Assembly (NCBI GenBank): GCA_030613225.1
Contig: JAUWMJ010000017.1
Location: forward strand, 1 to 16,255
DNA: 16,255 nucleotides
Origin: Desulfobacterales bacterium
Lineage (GTDB): Bacteria; Desulfobacterota; Desulfobacteria; Desulfobacterales; JAUWMJ01
Reading direction: 5' to 3'
This document shows, in pieces, positions 1 through 7,116 of the stretch. Every line of letters starts with the position of its first letter. Within the stretch, counting starts at the first letter, position 1. Both the position numbers and the translations under genes were made by a program. The notes below the pieces were generated by a model. The model was not told the DNA's origin. It did no database searches and saw only the letters and a program-made list of their open reading frames with translations.

Positions 1-1
1 A

Positions 2-205
2 GCTGCCCTTCGCGTGGCAAGAGTGAAAAAGATTCTTGATGAAATCGGTATTGAAAAAGAAAGGGTGGAGATGGTTACAATGTCAGCGGGTATGGGTAAA
101 GATTTCGCAAGGGTAGCCGTTGAGATAACAGATAAAATCCGTAAGCTGGGGCCTAATCCGGTAAAAAATTTATCGGCAGGTCAGTCAAAAATCGCTGTGG
201 GTTAA
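2..205 (+). CDS. mvhD: MvhD-type hydrogenase iron-sulfur subunit, C-terminal fragment
   Basis: The reading frame is open from the left edge and encodes the last 67 residues of a protein whose beginning lies outside the window. The tail reads through LDEIGIEKERVEMVTMSAGM, then a Phe-Ala-Arg-Val-Ala-Val-Glu segment and a Lys-Leu-Gly-Pro end. This matches the C-terminus of the FrhD/MvhD family, small Fe-S proteins that pass electrons between hydrogenase or other donors and heterodisulfide-reductase-like HdrA. The cysteines of the family would be upstream and cannot be checked. The gene ends 28 bases before metV with no terminator between, so it belongs to the metVF operon. That order recalls the HdrABC-MvhD-MetVF complex known in acetogens. 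The family call is fairly secure; fusion to a larger HdrA-like protein upstream cannot be excluded. Confidence 0.72.
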   Translation, partial: AALRVARVKKILDEIGIEKERVEMVTMSAGMGKDFARVAVEITDKIRKLGPNPVKNLSAGQSKIAVG

Positions 206-233
206 TAGCCTATATAAAGGAGAGCAAAGTACA

Positions 234-902
234 ATGATTGTAGCTGAACAAAAACCGATGGAAGAAATTATGGAATACATCAGCCCGTATAATCGAATTC
301 TTCTTGTTGGTTGCAATGAATGCGTAACCGTCTGTGCTGCAGGCGGTCGAAAAGAGGTCGGGATTCTGTCTTCTGCTCTTCAGATGGCTTTTATGAAGGA
401 AGGTAAAACTCTAGAGGTTAAGGAAATCACACTTGAAAGGCAGTGTGATCCCGAATACGTAGAGGAGCTCGTAACACACATCGATCAGGCGGAAGCTGTT
501 CTTTCCATGGCCTGCGGCTGTGGTGTTCAGGAAATCGCCAGACGTTTTTCCGCAAAGCTTGTATTTCCTGCTTTGAATACGAAATTTATGGGTGCTTCTG
601 AGCGTCAGGGCGTGTGGGCCGAACGATGCCAGGGATGCGGTGATTGCATTCTCGGATTGACCGGTGGTATTTGCCCTGTTGCACGATGTTCCAAGCGTCT
701 GCTGAACGGTCCGTGTGGCGGTTCTACCGGGGGAAACTGTGAAATAAGCAAAGATGTTGACTGCGTCTGGAATATTATTTGGGAGCGTTTGAAATCTTTA
801 GGCTTGGAAGACAGATATGAAGAGGTTATGACTGCCAAGGATTGGCGACCGAGTTGGCATGGTGGACCACGCAAGATTATAAGGGAGGATTTGGCAGAAT
901 GA
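234..902 (+). CDS. metV: MetV: methylenetetrahydrofolate reductase partner, Fe-S C-terminal-domain protein
   Basis: This is a 222-residue cysteine-rich protein of the MTHFR C-terminal-domain family (MetV). Fourteen cysteines include C27/C30/C34, C71, C94/C96, a C132-x2-C135-x2-C138 ferredoxin-like set, C147, C152, C161, C169 and C177, enough for more than one Fe-S centre. The stretch around 157-169 (LLNGPCGGSTGGNC) is the family's most recognisable block. In acetogens MetV forms a complex with MetF and is thought to bring electrons from Hdr/Mvh-type subunits to the flavin of MetF. This fits the mvhD fragment upstream and metF downstream. A good AAGGAGA Shine-Dalgarno lies about ten bases before the ATG. 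The stop codon overlaps the metF start (ATGA), so translation is probably coupled. The protein is expected to be cytoplasmic. Confidence 0.88.
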   Translation: MIVAEQKPMEEIMEYISPYNRILLVGCNECVTVCAAGGRKEVGILSSALQMAFMKEGKTLEVKEITLERQCDPEYVEELVTHIDQAEAVLSMACGCGVQEIARRFSAKLVFPALNTKFMGASERQGVWAERCQGCGDCILGLTGGICPVARCSKRLLNGPCGGSTGGNCEISKDVDCVWNIIWERLKSLGLEDRYEEVMTAKDWRPSWHGGPRKIIREDLAE

Positions 903-1822
903 AAACCGAAAGTAAATTGGAAAAAGTCTTAGCATCGGGACAACTGGCGGTAACCTCTGAGTGTGGTCCCCCGCGAGGCGCCCGACCGGAAAAGGTCAGG
1001 GAAAAGACTGAAATGCTGAAAGGATGTGTTGACGCGATAAATGTGACTGATAACCAGACAGCCATGGTTCGTATGTCAAGTCTTGCGGCTTGTATCATTA
1101 TCAAGCAGATGGGCCTTGATCCAATTCTTCAGATGGTTTCAAGAGATAGAAACAGGCTGGCCATGCAAAGTGATATTATTGGTGCATATGCCCATGGAAT
1201 AAATACAATGCTCTGCCTGTCCGGTGATCATACCCATTTTGGCGATCATCCAATGGCTGTCAGTGTCTATGATATAGACTCGGTTCAGGCTATACAGATG
1301 GTCAAAAAAATGCGTGATGAGGGAAAATTCCAGGGTGGAGGGGATATTGACACTCCGCCGAAAATGTTTATCGGGGCGGCAGCCAACCCTTTTGCAGACC
1401 CGTTTGAGCTCAGGGTGGCACGCCTTGCTAAAAAGGTTAATGCAGGGGTAGATTTCATACAGACTCAGTGTATTTATAATCTGGATAAATTCGAAATCTG
1501 GATGAAAGGGGTATGCGACAGGGGACTTGATAAAAAGGTGTCGATCCTTGCCGGAATTACTCCTATGAAAAGCGTAGGAATGGCAAAATATATGAAAAAC
1601 AGGGTTCCGGGCATGGATGTTCCGGATGAGCTTATAAAACGTATGGCCGGCGTTCCCAAGGAAAAACAGCCTGAGGAAGGGATTAAGATTGCGGTGGAAT
1701 CGATTGAGCGTTTAAAAGAAGTTAAGGGCGTTGCGGGGTTTCACATCATGGCCATTGAATGGGAGCAGAAAGTAAGGGAGCTGGTAGAGCGGGCAGGACT
1801 GTTGCCCAGACCGCAACTATAG
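899..1822 (+). CDS. metF: methylenetetrahydrofolate reductase
   Basis: This 307-residue protein is a flavin-dependent MTHFR. It reduces 5,10-methylene-tetrahydrofolate to 5-methyl-tetrahydrofolate, the last step of the methyl branch of the Wood-Ljungdahl pathway (also used for methionine synthesis). Recognisable blocks are TSECGPPRG (19-27, with Glu21 at the position of the catalytic glutamate), INVTDN (47-52), RDRNR (82-86), LSGDH (107-111, with the Asp expected near the flavin), FIGAAANP, FIQTQ, GITPM and a terminal AGFHIMAI block. A longer in-frame ATG at 842 exists, but the start at 899 is preferred. It has GGGAGG ten bases upstream, overlaps the metV stop by four bases, and begins where the family begins. 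Co-occurrence with metV and mvhD suggests an electron donor other than plain NADH; this is inference from known complexes. Confidence 0.93.
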   Translation: MKTESKLEKVLASGQLAVTSECGPPRGARPEKVREKTEMLKGCVDAINVTDNQTAMVRMSSLAACIIIKQMGLDPILQMVSRDRNRLAMQSDIIGAYAHGINTMLCLSGDHTHFGDHPMAVSVYDIDSVQAIQMVKKMRDEGKFQGGGDIDTPPKMFIGAAANPFADPFELRVARLAKKVNAGVDFIQTQCIYNLDKFEIWMKGVCDRGLDKKVSILAGITPMKSVGMAKYMKNRVPGMDVPDELIKRMAGVPKEKQPEEGIKIAVESIERLKEVKGVAGFHIMAIEWEQKVRELVERAGLLPRPQL

Positions 1823-1834
1823 TTCACCTGTTGT

Positions 1835-1855
1835 TTTTCCGGCTTGTCCGGAAAA
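1835..1855 (+). terminator. short hairpin after metF, weak terminator candidate
   Basis: A perfect 8-bp stem TTTTCCGG/CCGGAAAA closes a 5-base loop (CTTGT) 12 bases after the metF stop. The downstream strand is A/T-rich but lacks a continuous T run, so it may attenuate transcription rather than end it. It is the only boundary signal seen between the metVF operon and the response regulator gene. Confidence 0.35.
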
Positions 1856-1916
1856 GTAAGATAAATTTTACAAATCAGCTTAATGTTTTTTATAGAAGGA
1901 GAAAGGAGACAGGTTA

Positions 1917-2306
1917 ATGAGCGACAAACAATTTATTTTAGTAGTGGATGATGACCCGGATCTGGTGGAATCGGTTGCAATGAAGCTTGAAAGTAAAAAA
2001 TACCGGGTTGCCAAGGCCTATGACGGAGTTGAAGCATGGGAAAAGATCAAGGAAGAGAAACCTGATTTGATTATTCTGGATGTGATGATGCCCAGAAAAA
2101 ACGGATACGAGCTATGTGATGAGTTAAAAGCAGATCCCAAATACAGTGATATCATAGTGGTTCTTTTGACGGCAGTAGGGGATGCCGTGACCTCAACCAG
2201 TTATACCCATAAAGGTGGGAAAACAACTCTGGCTGATGACTTTATTCCAAAACCGATAGATCTTGATAAACTAATGGAGATCGTTAAAGAAAATCTTGAA
2301 TGGTGA
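1917..2306 (+). CDS. single-domain response regulator (CheY-like receiver)
   Basis: The 129-residue protein is one receiver domain and nothing else. The acidic pocket is D11-D12-D13, the phosphoacceptor is D55 in ILDVMMP, the switch Thr is T85, and the conserved Lys is K112 in IPKP. The segment between T85 and K112 is longer than in typical CheY and reads DAVTSTSYTHKGGKTTLADD; many deltaproteobacterial stand-alone receivers have such an extended loop. There is no output domain, so it should act by phosphotransfer or protein binding. AAAGGAG sits eight bases before the ATG. It opens a run of five + strand genes ending in two histidine kinases, which are its likely phosphate donors. It lies 94 bases downstream of metF and could be cotranscribed with it. 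Confidence 0.9.
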   Translation: MSDKQFILVVDDDPDLVESVAMKLESKKYRVAKAYDGVEAWEKIKEEKPDLIILDVMMPRKNGYELCDELKADPKYSDIIVVLLTAVGDAVTSTSYTHKGGKTTLADDFIPKPIDLDKLMEIVKENLEW

Positions 2307-2343
2307 TGATTACCATTAATGAACTCCCTGCCGAGTAAAAGGG

Positions 2344-2871
2344 ATGATTGTGCCTGAAGTTACGGAAAAGGTAAGAATCAGTGGTATTAAGCTTAGTTCA
2401 GAGCTTGTCTTGTTAAACCTTCATGATCCCGACTATTCTGCGTTTTCAATATCCCTGCTTTTTCATATCCTGAATGAAAATCGAATCAACATGCCCTTTG
2501 TAGCTGTTTCTTCTATGGGTACCGGATTTTCCGGCTCTTGTTGTGTAAGTTCCCAAGATATAGATTGTGTAAGAAATATTGTCGATGCCGATGATATTAT
2601 TAATACAAAGGTTCAGTACATTTATGGCGTCGGCATGGTATCCGTTTTTCCTCACCAGCGCAGTATGAAGGTGCTGGGACTCTCTTTGCAGGCTTTTACT
2701 AAAGAGCATCTTCCCCTGTTAGGTATGGCATCATCCATATCAGCATTGACATTTATCACCGATTATATGCGGCTGGATGAGGTCGCGGTGTCTCTGGCAG
2801 GCCGCTTGAATCTCCCGGTGAATTATACTCCTTTAAGAGATGATTTGTATTCGAAAAAACAGGAAGATTAG
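2344..2871 (+). CDS. tandem ACT-like domain protein (putative small-ligand sensor)
   Basis: No named family was recognised. By predicted secondary structure the 175 residues form two beta-alpha-beta-beta-alpha units. Unit 1 is about 19-80: strand ELVLLNLHD, helix FSISLLFHILNENRIN, strand MPFVAVSS, strand GSCCVSS, then a helix. Unit 2 is about 97-158, ending with SISALTFITDYMRLDEVAVS, much like the last strand and helix of an aspartokinase ACT domain. ACT domains usually bind amino acids and act as regulators. No catalytic domain is attached. The next gene has the same length and layout. Start choice is uncertain: the ATG at 2344 directly abuts AAAAGGG, whereas a GTG at 2350 would have better spacing; an in-frame stop excludes starts upstream of 2320. 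The neighbours are all signalling genes, so a role in sensing is inferred. Confidence 0.7.
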   Translation: MIVPEVTEKVRISGIKLSSELVLLNLHDPDYSAFSISLLFHILNENRINMPFVAVSSMGTGFSGSCCVSSQDIDCVRNIVDADDIINTKVQYIYGVGMVSVFPHQRSMKVLGLSLQAFTKEHLPLLGMASSISALTFITDYMRLDEVAVSLAGRLNLPVNYTPLRDDLYSKKQED

Positions 2872-2884
2872 AATGGAATGAGAA

Positions 2885-3412
2885 ATGGAGATTTCTGCTG
2901 TATATTGGGAATCCAAAATTAAAACATACGGTTTTCAATCTGTTGACAATTTATCCTTACTCGAACTCAACTTGAGCCTGGAAGAAAATGCCGGATTTGG
3001 GACTGATATCAGTGAACTTGATAACTTCGGAATCAATTTTGATCTGGTTCTGGCTCAGTATTTTAGTGATCGGATGTTTCGCCTTTGCCTGATATTTTCG
3101 AGTAAATGGGAGGGCAGGGTGCTGGACCATATTTATGAAAATATCAGGGTTGATAATGAAGAATCTGTTCGGATCACATCGCCCGTGGAGCTGATCTACT
3201 TTCATGGCCCTCATTTTGGCGACAGGTACGGGATAGCCGATTCGGCCTTTAAAGCGCTATTGGATGGCGAAATGCCGGTGCTTGCTTTTGGGTGCTCTGG
3301 TGCTGCAATTTACTTTATTTTACCGGAAAATGGATCGGAAAAAGCAAGAAACCTTCTTTCCCATGCGTTTGAAGTGCCCAAGATGGTAGATACTTCTGTT
3401 TTTCTTAAATGA
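2885..3412 (+). CDS. tandem ACT-like domain protein, second copy type
   Basis: This is a 175-residue protein that I do not recognise by name. It appears to be built of two ACT-like units. The first is about 20-90 (NLSLLELNLSLEENAGFGTD, then NFGINFDLVLAQYF, then a strand and helix). The second is about 98-165 (SPVELIYFHGPHFGDRYGIA, then MPVLAFGCSGAAIYFILPE, then helix SEKARNLLSHAFEV). The GxxxGIADSAFKAL portion with a following PVLAFGCS strand resembles aspartokinase ACT folds. Sequence similarity to the preceding gene is low, so the two would be diverged partners rather than a recent duplication. It starts 13 bases after the previous stop, with a GGAATGAG stretch as the only ribosome-site candidate. 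Context suggests a ligand-sensing partner of the kinases that follow. Confidence 0.66.
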   Translation: MEISAVYWESKIKTYGFQSVDNLSLLELNLSLEENAGFGTDISELDNFGINFDLVLAQYFSDRMFRLCLIFSSKWEGRVLDHIYENIRVDNEESVRITSPVELIYFHGPHFGDRYGIADSAFKALLDGEMPVLAFGCSGAAIYFILPENGSEKARNLLSHAFEVPKMVDTSVFLK

Positions 3413-3437
3413 TTGCAGATCATGAGTAGAGGTTGAC

Positions 3438-4967
3438 ATGACAGATAAGGACAAATTCTTTAAGGAAGATGAGTGGAGATTGAAGATATTTGATTCTCTT
3501 TCTTATCCCACCCTTATCATGGATTTAAACAAAATAATTATAGGCTTTAACAATGTCTTTCTTGAAAAATACGGCTCTAAAAGAGATGTTGTCGGAAAAA
3601 CGTGCCATGAATACTTTTTCGGAACCAAGAACTTTTGTTCCATTAAGGGTTGTCCTATTCCTTCAATTCTTTCCGAAAAAAAATCAACGCCTATACTGGT
3701 AAAAGTCGACTATAACGGCAGGGAAGCATGGGAGGATAGAGATTATTCCCCGATTTTAAACGAGAATGGGGATGTCATATTTTTCAGAGTGAGCATTCAT
3801 GATGTTACACATCTAAAGGTCTTGGAAAAGGAGCTGAAAGAGACCAAAAATTTTTTGGAGAATATGATACAGAGTTCCGCCAGCAGTATTATCGCCGCTG
3901 ATATAAAAGGGAATGTTCTTTTAATGAACAAGGCTGCGGAAGATCTTATCGGGTATACACAAAAACAGTTTGCTGAAAAGTATACTGCAAAAGATTTTTA
4001 TCCGCCCGGAGTCGCAAAGGGAATAATGAGGAAGCTAAGGAGTGAGAAATATGGCGGAAAGGGTAAATTGACAAACACAAAAATCGATCTCATTAACGCA
4101 AAAGGGGAAAAAATCCCTGGTGAAATAGCCGCTGCTATTATTTACGAAGGAGGTAAAGAGGTGGCTACGATGGGGATTTATACCGATCAAAGGGAGAAGA
4201 TCGCTGTAGAAAGAAAATTACTGGAGACCCAGAAACAACTCGTGCAAACGGAAAAAATGGCCTCCATAGGCCAGCTTGCATCCGGTGTGGCCCATGAGAT
4301 CAACAATCCTTTGACCGGAATCTTATTTTATGCAAATATGCTCCTTGAAAGCCGTGATGAGGATGATCCTGTCCGCGAAGACCTGAAATTTATAATTGAG
4401 GATGTCAACCGATGCAAAGAGATTGTCAAAGATCTGCTCACCTACAGCCGGCAAACCAATCCGGCCAAGGAATTTATTCAGCTAAATACACTGGTTGAGG
4501 AAGGCATGTCTTTCATTCATGATCAAAAGCTATTCGGGAATGTAAAGGAAGAAAAAATTCTGTCTGACGAGATGATGCTTATCAATGTGGATAAAAACCA
4601 GTTTTATCAGGTAATTATTAACCTGGTGATTAATGCCGGTGATGCCATGGGAGGAAAGGGAACCCTGACGGTGCATACTTACCGTGATAAGGCCCGTGGT
4701 GAGGCTTACATTGAAATATCAGATACCGGCAGCGGCATTTCCGAAAATGATTTACCTAATATTTTTGATCCTTTTTTTACGACAAAGTCGCTCGGAAAAG
4801 GAACAGGCCTTGGCTTGAGCACTGCGTTTGGAATAATAAAAGAAAACGGAGGAAATATTACGGTTAAGGAGACAAGCCCGAAGGGAACAACTTTTTTAAT
4901 TAAGCTTCCTCTTTTCAGCCACTTGAATAAAGGAATTAATGATAATGACGCAGAAAATCGAATTTGA
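3438..4967 (+). CDS. PAS-PAS sensor histidine kinase (NtrB-like catalytic core)
   Basis: This 509-residue kinase has no transmembrane segment and should be cytoplasmic. PAS 1 (about 15-128) carries three cysteines, C56, C67 and C72, in the pattern CHEYFF...C...GCP, suggesting metal or redox sensing. PAS 2 spans about 138-255. The dimerisation/phosphotransfer helix has the phosphorylated His286 in GVAHEINNPLTG. The ATPase domain shows the N box around N395-N399, G1 as DTGSG (429-433), the F box FDPFFTTK (443-450), and G2 as GKGTGLGL (453-460). It starts with ATG 3438, six bases after AGAGG. Its 3' end overlaps the next kinase gene by 29 bases, so they are translationally coupled. Likely phosphate acceptors are the stand-alone receiver at 1917 and the receiver of the next protein. 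Confidence 0.93.
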   Translation: MTDKDKFFKEDEWRLKIFDSLSYPTLIMDLNKIIIGFNNVFLEKYGSKRDVVGKTCHEYFFGTKNFCSIKGCPIPSILSEKKSTPILVKVDYNGREAWEDRDYSPILNENGDVIFFRVSIHDVTHLKVLEKELKETKNFLENMIQSSASSIIAADIKGNVLLMNKAAEDLIGYTQKQFAEKYTAKDFYPPGVAKGIMRKLRSEKYGGKGKLTNTKIDLINAKGEKIPGEIAAAIIYEGGKEVATMGIYTDQREKIAVERKLLETQKQLVQTEKMASIGQLASGVAHEINNPLTGILFYANMLLESRDEDDPVREDLKFIIEDVNRCKEIVKDLLTYSRQTNPAKEFIQLNTLVEEGMSFIHDQKLFGNVKEEKILSDEMMLINVDKNQFYQVIINLVINAGDAMGGKGTLTVHTYRDKARGEAYIEISDTGSGISENDLPNIFDPFFTTKSLGKGTGLGLSTAFGIIKENGGNITVKETSPKGTTFLIKLPLFSHLNKGINDNDAENRI

Positions 4968-6396
4968 GAATTCTTCAAAATATAGAGTACTGATAATTGA
5001 TGATGAAAAGCGCATCCGGGATGGTGTTAAAAGAATGTTAACCCTTGAAAATTTTGAAGTGGCTGCTGCTGAAACAGGGGAGAGCGGAATGAAATTGATA
5101 GAAGAAAAGCACTTTGATATTGTCCTGCTCGATTTAATGATGCCAGGCATACCTGGCCTGGAAATATTACCGCGCCTTAAGACAAGCCATCCGTTAACGG
5201 TGGTTATTGTGATTACAGGGTACGCCACTATTGAGCACTCGATTGCGGCTATGAAAAAAGGTGCTTTCGATTTTATCCCGAAGCCCTTTTCTCCCCAGGA
5301 CCTTAGAATAGTGATAGCAAAGGCTTTAGAGTTTATCCGTACACTTGAAGACATTGCAAACGAGAAAACAAGGATGGGGGTCCTTATAAATCAGCTTACG
5401 GGCGGCGTTATGGCTACGGATATCGAGAAAAAAGTCGTGCTCGCCAACCCTGCTTTTCTGAAAACGGTAGATTATTTTGGAGCGGATGCCATAGGCCGGT
5501 TTGCTGAAGATGTTGTACAAAATGAAAAGATGGTAAGCATGATTGACCAGGCTCTGTCAATGCCCGAGGAAGAGTTCGCAGATCTGATCGAAGAGTTCAA
5601 TTTCGGAGAGAAGATTTTAAGCGTACGGTGTATCCCTTTCCGGGACAGGCTCAACCGAAATCTGGGTACAATTACAGTTATGAATGATATCACTTCTTTG
5701 AAAAAAATAGACCAGCTCAAGTCCGATTTTGTGTCAATGGTCGCCCATGAGGTTCAAAGCCCTCTGAACTCAATCGGCATGCAGCTGAAAGTGATTTTAG
5801 ACGGCCTTGCAGGTGATGTTACTGAACAACAAAAGAAGATACTCGGCAGGGCTTCCGAGAAGATCGTATCTTTAAGCAATCTTTCTACAGATCTTCTGGA
5901 TCTGGCTAAAATCGAATCAGGACTGATCGCACAGGAAAAAGAGAAGCTTCAAGTAGATGACCTGCTGAAAGAGCATGTTGATTTCTTTCAGGAAGACGCT
6001 CTATCGAAAAACATAGTTCTGGAGATTGATGAGATTGACGATCTTCCCCCCGTGTTTGCCAACAGGGATAATATGGTGGAGGTATTTTCCAATCTCATTA
6101 CCAATTCCATTAAATATTCTCCTGAAGGTGGACGGATAACAGTTTGTGCTGTCGCTGAAAAGAATCATCTTAAAATCAGCGTCAGGGATACCGGCTTCGG
6201 TATCCCTGAAAAGGATCTGGACAGGATTTTTGACCGGTTTTATCGAATAAAGGATGAAAAAACCAGGTATATCACTGGCACAGGCCTGGGTTTGCCGATA
6301 GTCAAAAGCATTGTGGAGGCGCATAACGGGAAAATAAGTGTAGAAAGCACACCCGGCAAAGGAAGCACGTTTAATGTCTACCTTCCAGTGCTGTAA
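4939..6396 (+). CDS. receiver-PAS-histidine kinase hybrid
   Basis: The 485-residue protein starts with a receiver domain (about 15-135; D21, D22, phosphoacceptor D65 in LLDLMMPG, T93, K115). A PAS-like segment (about 143-253) follows. Then comes a kinase core with His270 in SMVAHEVQSPLNS, an N box at about 382-393, G1 DTGFG (417-421) and G2 GTGTGLGL region (445-452). There are no membrane helices. Having the receiver at the N terminus suggests that phosphorylation by another kinase, plausibly the one encoded just upstream, modulates this kinase. AAAGGA precedes two candidate starts, 4939 and 4945; the second has better spacing and would remove two residues. The gene overlaps its upstream neighbour and ends the signalling run. 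No DNA-binding output is encoded. Confidence 0.92.
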   Translation: MIMTQKIEFENSSKYRVLIIDDEKRIRDGVKRMLTLENFEVAAAETGESGMKLIEEKHFDIVLLDLMMPGIPGLEILPRLKTSHPLTVVIVITGYATIEHSIAAMKKGAFDFIPKPFSPQDLRIVIAKALEFIRTLEDIANEKTRMGVLINQLTGGVMATDIEKKVVLANPAFLKTVDYFGADAIGRFAEDVVQNEKMVSMIDQALSMPEEEFADLIEEFNFGEKILSVRCIPFRDRLNRNLGTITVMNDITSLKKIDQLKSDFVSMVAHEVQSPLNSIGMQLKVILDGLAGDVTEQQKKILGRASEKIVSLSNLSTDLLDLAKIESGLIAQEKEKLQVDDLLKEHVDFFQEDALSKNIVLEIDEIDDLPPVFANRDNMVEVFSNLITNSIKYSPEGGRITVCAVAEKNHLKISVRDTGFGIPEKDLDRIFDRFYRIKDEKTRYITGTGLGLPIVKSIVEAHNGKISVESTPGKGSTFNVYLPVL

Positions 6397-6447
6397 CCTT
6401 GATGCTTTCTGAAAAGCCGTGGCCGAGGGTAATATTAAGCTCCTTAT

Positions 6448-6654
6448 TTATCTTTTCCGTACAATGGCGATTATAAATAGGATGGAGCAAAAAACAACCG
6501 GCACGGAAATAACCCAGATGAGCCTTGCCAGCCAGATGGTATATCCGCCGGCATCCAGGCTGGTAACAAATTTTGGAGCCGGTAATAATAGTGAAATGGC
6601 AAAACTTAAAACCAGTATTCGGGGAAACCAGTAGCTTAGCTGTTTATCTTTCAT
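6448..6654 (-). CDS. small two-helix membrane protein, unknown function
   Basis: This is a 68-residue hypothetical protein, convergent with the hybrid kinase gene. I do not recognise a family. Two hydrophobic segments are visible, about residues 9-25 and 39-65, separated by a short PAPKFVTSLDAGGYT loop. The C-terminus is basic (VRKR), suggesting a cytoplasmic tail. A longer frame begins at 6723, but the internal ATG at 6654 is preferred because GGGAG lies six bases upstream of it and the protein then starts with a typical MKDK lead. The extra 23 residues of the longer form look unlike a signal. The coding assignment rests on the ribosome-site fit and the membrane pattern. Confidence 0.55.
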   Translation of the reverse strand: MKDKQLSYWFPRILVLSFAISLLLPAPKFVTSLDAGGYTIWLARLIWVISVPVVFCSILFIIAIVRKR

Positions 6655-6793
6655 CTTTTTCTCCCGCCATCGCAGCTTGCCGACAGGAACCAGAGTAAAG
6701 TTCAGCAATGAATAATACGTCATAATTTCAATTTAAATGCCATAATTCATAATACTATATCTGTAAGAAATCAATGATTCTATAAGGTGGGGA

Positions 6794-6885
6794 CAGGGCA
6801 AACGCATATTTGAAATAATGGTGCCTTTACCCTCCCTTTCAAACTGATCTATTCTTATTGTATTTTTCCAAATGCGTTTCCCCTG
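6794..6885. repeat. imperfect inverted repeat, REP-like
   Basis: The left arm 6794-6815 (CAGGGCAAACGCATATTTG...) and right arm 6865-6885 read as inverse copies of each other around the core AAACGCAT, with a few mismatches and one-base shifts. A second, inner pair TTTGAAA (6809-6815) and TTTCAAA (6837-6843) offers an alternative fold. The left flank GTGGGGACAGGG resembles sequence seen beside REP-type palindromes in deltaproteobacteria; that link is from memory, not from comparison here. No gene was seen in it. Confidence 0.5.
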
Positions 6886-6893
6886 AAGGAGGC

Positions 6894-6925
6894 ATAGCCG
6901 TCAGGTTAAGAGAAAAATCGGCTAT
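6894..6925. repeat. short stem-loop, 7-bp perfect arms
   Basis: ATAGCCG (6894-6900) and CGGCTAT (6919-6925) are perfect inverse copies around an 18-base A-rich loop. It directly follows the REP-like palindrome and may be part of the same element. Confidence 0.4.
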
Positions 6926-6934
6926 TATCGTTAA

Positions 6935-6969
6935 CAATTATCAATTTTCAATTCACAATTGACAATTAT
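6935..6969. repeat. heptamer array CAATTNN x5
   Basis: CAATT recurs at 6935, 6942, 6949, 6956 and 6963, exactly every seven bases. A further inverse copy follows at some distance: ATTCACAATT (6951-6960) is matched by AATTGTGAAT (7007-7016). The array lies about 65 bases upstream of the promoter-like site of the ACT gene. Function is unknown; heptameric tandem repeats (STRR) are known in cyanobacteria, but relationship is not implied. Confidence 0.6.
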
Positions 6970-7020
6970 TTACCCTTAAAAATGTATTTGTTAAAATCAA
7001 ATTATAAATTGTGAATAGAT

Positions 7021-7063
7021 AATTAGTGCACTGTTGACTAAAGCACTAATTTCTGGTTATTAA
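7021..7063 (+). promoter_or_regulatory. promoter-like site inside a 9-bp operator-like dyad
   Basis: AATTAGTGC (7021-7029) and GCACTAATT (7043-7051) are perfect inverse copies with centres 22 bases apart, about two helical turns. TTGACT (7034-7039), a good -35 candidate, lies in the spacer between them, and TATTAA (7058-7063) follows at 18 bases as a -10 candidate. A dimeric repressor bound to the dyad would cover the promoter. It would drive the tandem-ACT gene starting at 7117. Confidence 0.45.
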
Positions 7064-7116
7064 AACATTCGAATTTAGCATTTCCGGTTTATCCGGCTTA
7101 GGATCAGGAGGTAAAA

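Noticed and set aside
842..898. Longer metF start at ATG 842
   Set aside because: It lies deep inside metV, and the start at 899 has a good ribosome site and the family's usual beginning.
1867..1896. TTTACA and TATAGA as a promoter for the response regulator gene
   Set aside because: Transcription would start inside the Shine-Dalgarno region, removing it from the message.
4896..5354. 152-codon - strand open frame opposite the hybrid kinase
   Set aside because: It is antisense to a well-conserved receiver domain, with no ribosome site or recognisable protein features.
6655..6723. 23-residue N-terminal extension of the small membrane protein
   Set aside because: The ATG at 6654 has a well-placed GGGAG, and the extension has no visible function.
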